Shown in pieces: positions 1 through 6,026 of a stretch of DNA of 7,767 bases (within the stretch, counting starts at the first letter, position 1; each line of letters starts with the position of its first letter). The stretch is taken from positions 1-7,767 of the forward strand of contig JAGHSR010000026.1 of NCBI GenBank assembly GCA_018065765.1, given 5' to 3'. Below the pieces are notes generated by a model. It was not told the origin of the DNA and ran no database searches. It worked only from the letters and a program-made list of their open reading frames with translations. The stretch comes from Candidatus Colicola coprequi. GTDB taxonomy: Bacteria; Bacteroidota; Bacteroidia; Bacteroidales; Paludibacteraceae. The position numbers were made by a program, and so were the translations under genes.

Positions 1-92
1 ACCCAATCCAAGTACCTTTTTCATTCTTTTGTATTGATTTACACTGTTAATTTTGTGTTTTTTCAAAATTATTACATTTTTTTTAAAATAAA

Positions 93-124
93 TTTGGTAA
101 ATTCAAAATAAAGCAGTACCTTTG
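93..124 (+). promoter_or_regulatory. Bacteroidota-type promoter for tRNA-Asn
   Basis: A TTTG at 93-96 (-33 element) is followed after 20 bp by TACCTTTG at 117-124 (-7 element, consensus TAnnTTTG). This matches the known primary sigma factor promoter of Bacteroides and relatives in both sequence and spacing. Transcription would begin near 128-132, giving a 15-19 nt leader before the mature tRNA 5' end. The surrounding 1-116 region is very AT-rich and holds other chance-like TAnnTTTG matches (48-55 and 89-96) that lack a properly spaced TTTG, so this pair is the best supported one. Confidence 0.8.
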
Positions 125-146
125 CACACGCTTTTGAAAGAAGCAA

Positions 147-220
147 GCTTCCTTAGCTCAGTCGGTTAGAGCATCTGACTGTTAATCAGGGGGTCCTAGG
201 TTCAAGTCCTAGAGGGAGCG
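147..220 (+). tRNA. tRNA-Asn (anticodon GUU)
   Basis: A complete 74-nt cloverleaf. The acceptor stem pairs 147-153 with 213-219, with one G-U pair. The D arm is GCTC/GAGC. The anticodon loop CTGTTAA carries GTT in the 34-36 position with T33 before it and A37 after it. The T arm is a perfect CTAGG/CCTAG stem around TTCAAGT. The discriminator base is G220. The 3' CCA is not encoded (the next bases are CGA), so it must be added by a CCA-adding enzyme. The gene decodes AAC/AAU asparagine codons. It stands alone, with its own promoter and terminator. I saw no partial copy of its 3' end elsewhere in the window, so nothing suggests it is in use as an integration site here. Confidence 0.96.
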
Positions 221-222
221 CG

Positions 223-250
223 AACGAGTCTGAGTAAGGCTCGTTTTTTT
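223..250 (+). terminator. Intrinsic terminator of the tRNA-Asn transcript
   Basis: An 8-bp stem pairs 223-230 (AACGAGTC) with 238-245 (GGCTCGTT), including one G-U pair, around a 7-nt loop (TGAGTAA). A run of seven T covers 244-250. This is a textbook Rho-independent terminator three bases after the tRNA, so the tRNA is probably monocistronic and the mreB operon is transcribed independently. Confidence 0.9.
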
Positions 251-428
251 GTTCATACCCTCACAGGTTGTCTTCATTTTGTCAAAGATTGTCGTGCGTA
301 CACCACAAGGTGTCCAACACTCTCACCCAAATTAGACCACAAAATTACAATATTTCCACGGCCTACACAAATTTTAGCCATATCACATATATAATTTTTG
401 ATTTGCCTTGAGATTTTTAATAGAATGT
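251..428. other. Gene-free spacer between tRNA terminator and mreB promoter
   Basis: No convincing coding region on either strand. An open frame on the minus strand (274-543) exists but crosses the mreB promoter and has no recognisable protein features. Two small sequence patterns are visible: three TTGTC pentamers at 268-272, 279-283 and 289-293, spaced 11 and 10 bp apart (about one helical turn), and a 5-bp inverted repeat ACACC/GGTGT (300-304 and 309-313). Either could be a protein-binding site for regulation of the operon, but both are short enough to arise by chance. Confidence 0.5.
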
Positions 429-459
429 TTTGACTATTTAAAAATTTGTTGTAACTTTG
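429..459 (+). promoter_or_regulatory. Bacteroidota-type promoter of the mre operon
   Basis: TTTG at 429-432 (-33 element) is followed after 19 bp by TAACTTTG at 452-459 (-7 element, consensus TAnnTTTG). Sequence and spacing fit the vegetative promoter of Bacteroidales. Predicted transcription start is near 463-467. I identified no equally good promoter between the five downstream genes, whose junctions leave no intergenic space, so this one probably drives the whole operon. Confidence 0.78.
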
Positions 460-465
460 CAAAAA

Positions 466-573
466 TTTACCGAATTGTACATAGAGTGCAATCTGTGCAA
501 CTATCCCGCCACATTTGAGGACGTAATCGATAGGCACAACCAAAACAACGATAATAACTAAATTTTAATTGAT
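466..573 (+). promoter_or_regulatory. mreB 5' untranslated leader with small alternative hairpins
   Basis: About 108 nt lie between the predicted transcription start and the mreB ATG, with no ATG-initiated upstream reading frame. GTGCAA occurs twice (486-491 and 495-500), and TTGTAC at 475-480 can pair with either copy, with one G-U pair. The second copy can instead pair through TGTGC (494-498) with GCACA (534-538). The last 25 nt before the start are nearly all A and T with no Shine-Dalgarno sequence, the usual unstructured start context in Bacteroidota. I recognise no known riboswitch family. A regulatory role is inference. Confidence 0.45.
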
Positions 574-1593
574 ATGGGACTTTTCTCTTTTACTCAAGAA
601 ATTGCCATTGACCTAGGAACAGCCAACACCATTATCATTTGTAATGACAAAGTGGTGGTGGATGAACCATCGGTTGTGGCTATCAACACATCTGACAACA
701 AGATGAAAGATGTTGGCCGTAAGGCACAACAAATGATAGGCAAGGGCGGAACCATGATCCGCACGATTCGTCCATTGCGTGACGGAGTTATAGCTGACTT
801 CTACGCTTGTGAAATGATGATTCGCGGTATGATTCGCATGATACCCAAGCAGGCCCGCCTCTTCACACCGAGTATTCGCATGGTGGTATGTATCCCATCC
901 GGCTCAACAGAGGTGGAAATACGAGCCGTACGTGATAGTTCTGAGCATGCCGGAGGACGTGATGTGTACATGATTTATGAGCCAATGGCAGCGGCTATAG
1001 GCATGGGAATCGATGTAGAAAGTCCGGAAGGTTGCATGATAGTGGACATCGGTGGTGGTACTACCGAGATTGCTGTTATTTCATTGGGAGGTATTGTGTC
1101 CAACAAATCCATCAAGGTGGCAGGCGACGACCTCAATGCTGATATCATAGAATATATGGGGCGCATGCACAATATCCGTATAGATGAACCTACAGCCGAA
1201 CGAATTAAGATTGCTGTTGGTTCTGCGTTGCCTGAACTGGAAGATGCACCGGAAGATTACATTGTGATTGGTCCGAATAAGGTGACCGCCTTACCTATGC
1301 AAGTTCCCGTTTCTTACCAAGAAATTGCCCATTGCTTGGAGAAGAGTATTTCTAAGATAGAAAATGCAATTCTACAGGCACTGGAAGCCACTCCGTCTGA
1401 GTTGTACGCAGATATAGTCAATCGCGGTATTTACCTTGCCGGTGGAGGCGCCCTACTGCATGGTTTGGCTAAACGCCTAAGCGACAAGATTACAATCCAA
1501 TTCCATGTAGCAGACGATCCTCTGCACGCAGTGGCTCGCGGTACGGGTATTGCACTCAAAAACGTCAATAACTTCGGCTTCTTGATTCGATAA
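574..1593 (+). CDS. mreB: Rod shape-determining protein MreB (bacterial actin)
   Basis: A 339-residue actin-fold ATPase, close to the usual 330-350. MreB forms short membrane-bound filaments in the cytoplasm that orient the elongation machinery (MreC, MreD, RodA, PBP2) during side-wall peptidoglycan synthesis. Visible motifs: phosphate-1 loop DLGTANT (13-19); RPLRDGVIADF (66-76); EPMAAAIG (136-143) with the presumed catalytic Glu136; phosphate-2 loop DIGGGTTE (158-165); and the adenosine-binding segment YLAGGGALLHGL (287-298). The N-terminal MGLFSF is hydrophobic, as expected for membrane contact. The ATG at 574 is the first possible start: the frame is closed by TAA at 559-561. It is the first gene of the operon, and its TAA stop lies 3 nt before the mreC start in the same reading frame. 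No lesion or missing key residue is seen. Confidence 0.97.
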   Translation: MGLFSFTQEIAIDLGTANTIIICNDKVVVDEPSVVAINTSDNKMKDVGRKAQQMIGKGGTMIRTIRPLRDGVIADFYACEMMIRGMIRMIPKQARLFTPSIRMVVCIPSGSTEVEIRAVRDSSEHAGGRDVYMIYEPMAAAIGMGIDVESPEGCMIVDIGGGTTEIAVISLGGIVSNKSIKVAGDDLNADIIEYMGRMHNIRIDEPTAERIKIAVGSALPELEDAPEDYIVIGPNKVTALPMQVPVSYQEIAHCLEKSISKIENAILQALEATPSELYADIVNRGIYLAGGGALLHGLAKRLSDKITIQFHVADDPLHAVARGTGIALKNVNNFGFLIR

Positions 1594-1596
1594 CCA

Positions 1597-2415
1597 TTGC
1601 GCAACCTGCTGCAATTCATAGTACAACATGCCAATTTCCTGCTGTTTCTATTGCTGGAAGTGGTTGCTATGACGTTGGTAGTGACATCTCGTAACTACCA
1701 ACGTTCTGCCATGTTGACTACTGCCAACTCGGTTGTTGGGGCGATTTCCTCCACAGCAACCGATGTGTTTGACTATTTCTCACTGCGCCAGCAAAACACT
1801 GCTCTCGCACAGGAGAACGCTCAACTCCGTTCACAGATTGATGCATATTCTAAGTTTGTTCCCGATTGCACTTTCACAACTTTGGACACCTGTCATCGTA
1901 TTGTTCGCGCTGCACGCGTGATAGACCTCACCACATGGAAGAGTAACAACTATTTCACAATCGACCACGGCAATACAGATGGCATTGAATCGGGAATGGG
2001 AGTGGTTTGCCAACAAGGCATTGTCGGTGTTGTAGGAAAAACCAGTGCCCATTTTGCTCTGGTGATTCCTATAGTACATAGTGGAATAGCTATTTCCTGC
2101 CGGCTCAAAAAAAACGATTACATCTGCTTTACTCATTGGGATGGCGTCAATTATCGCTATGCTTCACTAACCGATATTGCCCGCCATATAGATGTTGCTG
2201 TCGGTGATACAGTGGTAACCAGTGGGTTGACTGGCATTTTCGAACGAGGTTTACCCGTAGGTATAGTCGATCGTGTCAGTTTGAACGATGGAGATAGTTA
2301 TTATCATGTCACCATGCGTCTATCAACGGACTTTCGTTGTTTGGATTACGTCTATGTTGTGGACAATCCCTATCACGCGGAACTCGACACCATACAATCA
2401 TCTATTAGTCTATAA
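1597..2415 (+). CDS. mreC: Rod shape-determining protein MreC, TTG start
   Basis: A 272-residue bitopic membrane protein. It links cytoplasmic MreB to periplasmic PBP2 and is thought to switch the RodA-PBP2 pair on. Order of parts: short cytoplasmic N-terminus; one transmembrane helix at about 10-30; coiled coil at about 60-86 (QQNTALAQENAQLRSQ region); then the periplasmic beta-barrel domains with the family motifs NNYFTIDHG (117-125) and GDTVVTSGLTGIFERGLPVG (203-222). Shorter than E. coli MreC (367), similar to Gram-positive and Bacteroidota versions. The start is TTG: the in-frame TAA of mreB at 1591-1593 closes the frame and the next ATG is codon 25, inside the membrane helix. The resulting N-terminus (MRNLLQF) resembles that of Bacteroides MreC as I recall it. 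Codons 171-173 contain a run of eight A (2107-2114). The stop overlaps the mreD start by one base. Confidence 0.95.
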   Translation: MRNLLQFIVQHANFLLFLLLEVVAMTLVVTSRNYQRSAMLTTANSVVGAISSTATDVFDYFSLRQQNTALAQENAQLRSQIDAYSKFVPDCTFTTLDTCHRIVRAARVIDLTTWKSNNYFTIDHGNTDGIESGMGVVCQQGIVGVVGKTSAHFALVIPIVHSGIAISCRLKKNDYICFTHWDGVNYRYASLTDIARHIDVAVGDTVVTSGLTGIFERGLPVGIVDRVSLNDGDSYYHVTMRLSTDFRCLDYVYVVDNPYHAELDTIQSSISL

Positions 2416-2906
2416 TGCAATATACCCGCTACATATTACTTGCTATTGCTATGATGCTGTTGCAGTTGTTGCTATTCAACAACCTACACTTTTTGGGCAT
2501 ATGTCATCCCTTTGTGTACATCATCATCCTGCTTTGTTTGCCAATGAACCTACCTCGTTGGGGAGAATTGCTCATTGGAGCCGGAGTGGGACTGATAGCA
2601 GATATGGTTTGCTCGTCACCGGGGGTACATACGGCAGCTTGCGTATTGGTATCCTACTTACGTCCTATGTTAGTATCTCGTATGGTTCAAAATGCCGAAC
2701 GTCTCACCGACATGGTATCCGGAATTACAGTGGGCAAAAATGTATTTATGGGACTAATAGGCATACTCATTCCTATACACCACTTCGTGGTATTCTTGCT
2801 TGAATATTGGTCTCTTTCCCAGTTTGGATGGGTGTTGTTAGCAACCCTGCTCTCATCTGTATTGACTATCATCATAGTGACTATACTTGATTTGATTAAC
2901 CGATGA
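2415..2906 (+). CDS. mreD: Rod shape-determining protein MreD
   Basis: A 163-residue integral membrane protein, almost the same length as E. coli MreD (162). About six hydrophobic segments: near 7-25, 33-46, 49-66, 72-88, 107-131 and 138-160. The family signature of Gly-rich helix, Asp and Pro-Gly is visible as GAGVGLIADMVCSSPGVH (55-72). MreD partners with MreC in the Rod complex and modulates its activation of PBP2 and RodA; its own biochemical activity is not known. The start ATG overlaps the mreC TAA (TAATG, shared A at 2415) and its TGA overlaps the mrdA ATG (ATGA), so its translation is probably coupled on both sides. A 171-codon frame that runs over the same DNA in another phase is a shadow. 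Confidence 0.94.
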   Translation: MQYTRYILLAIAMMLLQLLLFNNLHFLGICHPFVYIIILLCLPMNLPRWGELLIGAGVGLIADMVCSSPGVHTAACVLVSYLRPMLVSRMVQNAERLTDMVSGITVGKNVFMGLIGILIPIHHFVVFLLEYWSLSQFGWVLLATLLSSVLTIIIVTILDLINR

Positions 2907-4765
2907 TTAATGACCGTTTTTTTCGACGTAGTTATATCATTGCCGGCATAGCTATACTGGTTGTGTTTATCTATTTGGTGCGCTTGTTCATGCTTCAGAT
3001 AGTTGACCAATCCACCAAACAAAAAGCGGACAGCAATGCATTGGTTCGTCAGATTGTTTATCCATCGCGTGGCCTTATTTATGACCGAAATGGGCAACTA
3101 TTAGTATTCAATCAGCCTATTTACGAAGTCACAGTCATTCCACGTGAGATGCGTCACCACTTTGACACATTGGCTTTTTGCCAAGCATTGCATATTGATT
3201 CTTCTTATTTCCATACTCGTATGGCAGAGCTCAGTGACCGCAAGCGCAATCGCGGCTATTCAGCCTATACCCCCCAAGTGTTTATGAGTCAGCTTAGCAA
3301 AGAAGATGTGTCCTCACTATCCGAAGTGAAGTTTCAGTTTCCCGGAGTTAACATCCGGCATCGTACGCTACGCGACTACACATACAATGCAGCTGCACAT
3401 GTATTGGGAAGTGTGGGTGAAGTTAATCAACAGGACTTGGATCGTGACCCCTACTACCAGATTGGCGACTATTCCGGTCGTGATGGCTTGGAACGGCAAT
3501 ATGAGTCTATATTGAGAGGCGAGAAAGGTGTTGAAGTCCTCATGCGCGATGCGCGCGGACGTATCCAAGGGTCGTACCACGAGGGAGAATTGGATAGTCA
3601 AGGTACTGCAGGTCAAGATTTGACACTGACCATAGATAGCCATTTACAGATATTAGCAGAACAACTTTTGGGAGAGAATGTGGGTTCTGTGGTTGCTATA
3701 GAACCCAAGACAGGTGAAATCCTTGTTCTTGCCAGTGCTCCGGGGTGGGACCCCAAAACGCTGGTGGGACGGCAACGTGGTCCTAACTACTCCGCCCTGC
3801 TTGATGATCCGCGACATCCCATCATGAATCGTGCTACACAAGCCTTATACCCTCCCGGCTCCACATTCAAGTTGTTGCAAGCATTGGTGGGACTGCAATC
3901 TGGTGCCATCTCTACCGCTACTCTATATCCCTGCTCCGGGCCAAGTTCCACACCTATCAAATGTACACACAACCACGGAAGCCCAGTCACTCTGGAGGGA
4001 GCCATCGAACAGAGTTGCAACCCGTATTTTTGGGGAGTCTTCCGCGATATCCTTCAACTTCATGGTTATGGCAAGAACAACAGAGACTTTCGCCAAATGT
4101 ATAATCAATGGCGTGACGACATACTCAGTTTTGGACTTGGCAGTAAGTTCACTGATTCAGATGTGCCCAATCAAGTTTCGGGCAGCATACCTTCAGCAGA
4201 ATTGTACGACAAATTCTATGGCAAAACAGGCTGGAAAGCCATCACGATTCGCTCGCTAAGCATTGGTCAGGGAGAGATATTGGTTACACCCCTTCAGTTG
4301 GCAAATCAGGCGGCATGTATTGCCAACTCAGGCTACTACATAACCCCTCATCTCGTTCGGACGGATAGCACACAACGTGACCAATTATCAAGTAACGCTC
4401 CATCCAAACACCATTCTGCCGTCAGCACTGAACACTTTGCTGCAATTCAACAAGGCATGCACCGTGTCATGACAAATGGTACGGGGCGTTGGTACAATGT
4501 TCCTGAACTGGGCATGTGCGGCAAAACAGGAACAGTACAAAATCCTCATGGCAAAGACCATGCAATCTTCATAGGCTTTGCCCCGCTGGAAGATCCCAAA
4601 ATCGCAGTGGCAGTGGTAGTAGAAAATGTGGGATTTGGTGCGACATGGGCTTGTCCTATTGCTACTAAAATCATGCGAAAATATCTAACGGACTATTGTC
4701 CTACATCTGCTGCACCTGTAGAGACAAACGAAACTAACAAGCATAAACATGAATCGAAGCAATAG
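2903..4765 (+). CDS. mrdA: Penicillin-binding protein 2 (elongation-specific transpeptidase)
   Basis: A 620-residue class B PBP that crosslinks peptidoglycan stem peptides during cell elongation, working as the partner of RodA. Order: short cytoplasmic tail, membrane anchor at about 11-33, PBP dimer/pedestal domain from the RGLIYDRNGQLL motif (56-67) to about 230, and transpeptidase domain at about 257-597. All three active-site motifs are present: SxxK with nucleophile Ser320 and Lys323 (PPGSTFK), SxN as Ser371-Cys-Asn373, and KTG at 541-543 followed by T. A second, non-catalytic KTG occurs at 441-443. Between the first two motifs lie Cys344, Cys354, His356 and His358, which could bind metal, by analogy with the zinc site reported in E. 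coli PBP2. The C-terminal tail (about 600-620) is hydrophilic. Length is near E. coli PBP2 (633). Start ATG overlaps mreD by 4 nt; the last 17 nt overlap rodA. Confidence 0.96.
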   Translation: MINDRFFRRSYIIAGIAILVVFIYLVRLFMLQIVDQSTKQKADSNALVRQIVYPSRGLIYDRNGQLLVFNQPIYEVTVIPREMRHHFDTLAFCQALHIDSSYFHTRMAELSDRKRNRGYSAYTPQVFMSQLSKEDVSSLSEVKFQFPGVNIRHRTLRDYTYNAAAHVLGSVGEVNQQDLDRDPYYQIGDYSGRDGLERQYESILRGEKGVEVLMRDARGRIQGSYHEGELDSQGTAGQDLTLTIDSHLQILAEQLLGENVGSVVAIEPKTGEILVLASAPGWDPKTLVGRQRGPNYSALLDDPRHPIMNRATQALYPPGSTFKLLQALVGLQSGAISTATLYPCSGPSSTPIKCTHNHGSPVTLEGAIEQSCNPYFWGVFRDILQLHGYGKNNRDFRQMYNQWRDDILSFGLGSKFTDSDVPNQVSGSIPSAELYDKFYGKTGWKAITIRSLSIGQGEILVTPLQLANQAACIANSGYYITPHLVRTDSTQRDQLSSNAPSKHHSAVSTEHFAAIQQGMHRVMTNGTGRWYNVPELGMCGKTGTVQNPHGKDHAIFIGFAPLEDPKIAVAVVVENVGFGATWACPIATKIMRKYLTDYCPTSAAPVETNETNKHKHESKQ

Positions 4766-6017
4766 TATATGGTCTTCCGTTGATTGGGTAATGATTGCCT
4801 TATTCCTATTCCTATCCTTTTTCGGATGGCTTAATATTTATGGGGCCGGATACAACTTCGAGCAGACATCCATTTTCTCATTTTCCAATCGTGCAGGTAA
4901 ACAATTTGTTTGGCTCATGACTGCATTGGTGATGGGGTTTGTAATTCTACTCATTGATGAGAAAACCTATGATATTTTGGGATATGTACTCTATGGCGTG
5001 ATGATATTGATATTGGTTGCCACACCATTCTTAGCACACGACATTAAGGGGTCTTATTCTTGGATTACCATAGGTTCGATGAGCATTCAACCGGCAGAAT
5101 TTGCCAAATGTATTACTGCCATCGCCGTGGCAAAATATATGGGGCGTTATGAGTATCGTTTGCGCACATGGCGTGACTTGGTCGTTCCGTTTCTGCTGAT
5201 AGTTGTACCCATGCTTATTATAATGGTGGCACAGCGAGAGACAGGTTCAGCATTGGTTTTTGTAGCTTTTCTTCTTGCCTTCTATCGTCAAGGAATGTCA
5301 GGGCTTGTGTTATTAGCGGGCATATTGGCTATCATCGTTTTTGTTGTGACCATCCGTTGGAGTATTTTGCCTACGCTAATCATTTTGACGGTCATTTTTG
5401 GCCGGGGTGCATGGCGTCTATGGCACAAGCCGCTCGTGCATAAAGTGATCCTTACAGTGTGCTTTGTGGTTTATATAGGGATAGCATGCGGTTCGTCATA
5501 CGCATTTAATCACATTCTCCAACCGCACCAACGAACCCGAATCGAGGTGCTCTTGGGCATGAAGGATGACCCTGCAGGAGCAGGTTACAACGTCAATCAA
5601 TCGCTCATCGCCATTGGTTCCGGCCAATTCTTAGGGAAAGGTTATTTGCAAGGGACACAAACCAAACTTAAGTTTGTTCCGGAGCAGGACACAGACTTCA
5701 TATTCTGCACTGTAGGAGAAGAATGGGGATTTTTAGGATCCACTATTGTATTGTTGGCGTATCTGGGATTTATCTTGCGCCTCATTACCATTGCTGAACG
5801 TCAGCGAGACACGTTTAGTCAAGTTTATGCATATTGTGTGGTAGGTGTTTTCCTGATGCACCTTACCATCAATGTCGGTATGGTGCTTGGGCTATTACCG
5901 GTGATCGGGATACCATTGCCGTTCTTTAGTTACGGAGGTTCATCACTTTTTGGATTTACCATGCTGCTATTTATCCTGCTTCGTTTGGATGCAGCACGGG
6001 TCAATAAACTTCACTAA
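4749..6017 (+). CDS. rodA: SEDS peptidoglycan glycosyltransferase RodA
   Basis: A 422-residue polytopic membrane enzyme of the SEDS family. It polymerises lipid II into glycan strands on the outer face of the inner membrane, in complex with PBP2. Visible family motifs: W105 followed by IQPAEFAK (113-120); QRETGSALV (162-170), where many homologues have Asp in place of Glu164; the large periplasmic loop ending in PEQDTDFIF (311-319) with the essential Asp316; and HLTINVGMVLGLLPVIGIPLPFFSYGGSS (371-399). About 10-12 membrane helices. It is longer than E. coli RodA (370), mainly through hydrophobic sequence at about 185-250, a region that also looks extended in Bacteroidota relatives as I recall them. 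The ATG at 4749 lies inside mrdA (17-nt overlap); the next Met (residue 15) falls inside the first membrane helix, so the upstream start is preferred. Last gene of the operon. Confidence 0.95.
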   Translation: MNRSNSIWSSVDWVMIALFLFLSFFGWLNIYGAGYNFEQTSIFSFSNRAGKQFVWLMTALVMGFVILLIDEKTYDILGYVLYGVMILILVATPFLAHDIKGSYSWITIGSMSIQPAEFAKCITAIAVAKYMGRYEYRLRTWRDLVVPFLLIVVPMLIIMVAQRETGSALVFVAFLLAFYRQGMSGLVLLAGILAIIVFVVTIRWSILPTLIILTVIFGRGAWRLWHKPLVHKVILTVCFVVYIGIACGSSYAFNHILQPHQRTRIEVLLGMKDDPAGAGYNVNQSLIAIGSGQFLGKGYLQGTQTKLKFVPEQDTDFIFCTVGEEWGFLGSTIVLLAYLGFILRLITIAERQRDTFSQVYAYCVVGVFLMHLTINVGMVLGLLPVIGIPLPFFSYGGSSLFGFTMLLFILLRLDAARVNKLH

Positions 6018-6026
6018 TGATGTGCA

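Noticed and set aside
48..96. Extra TAnnTTTG matches at 48-55 and 89-96
   Set aside because: Neither has a TTTG 19-21 bp upstream; such matches are expected by chance in DNA this rich in A and T.
162..220. tRNA-Asn as attachment site of an integrated element
   Set aside because: No duplicate of the tRNA 3' half and no integrase gene in the window; the tRNA is followed at once by its own terminator and then core genes.
274..543. 89-codon open frame on the minus strand between tRNA-Asn and mreB
   Set aside because: It covers the mreB promoter and leader, has no recognisable domain, and I could not place a well-formed promoter before it. Most likely a chance frame in AT-rich DNA.
2288..2803. 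171-codon plus-strand frame overlapping the end of mreC and most of mreD
   Set aside because: It runs in another phase over two well-supported genes, and its translation is a Tyr/His/Ser-rich shadow with no domain pattern.
3831..4259. 142-codon plus-strand frame within mrdA
   Set aside because: It lies wholly inside the PBP2 transpeptidase domain in another phase; no independent evidence for coding.
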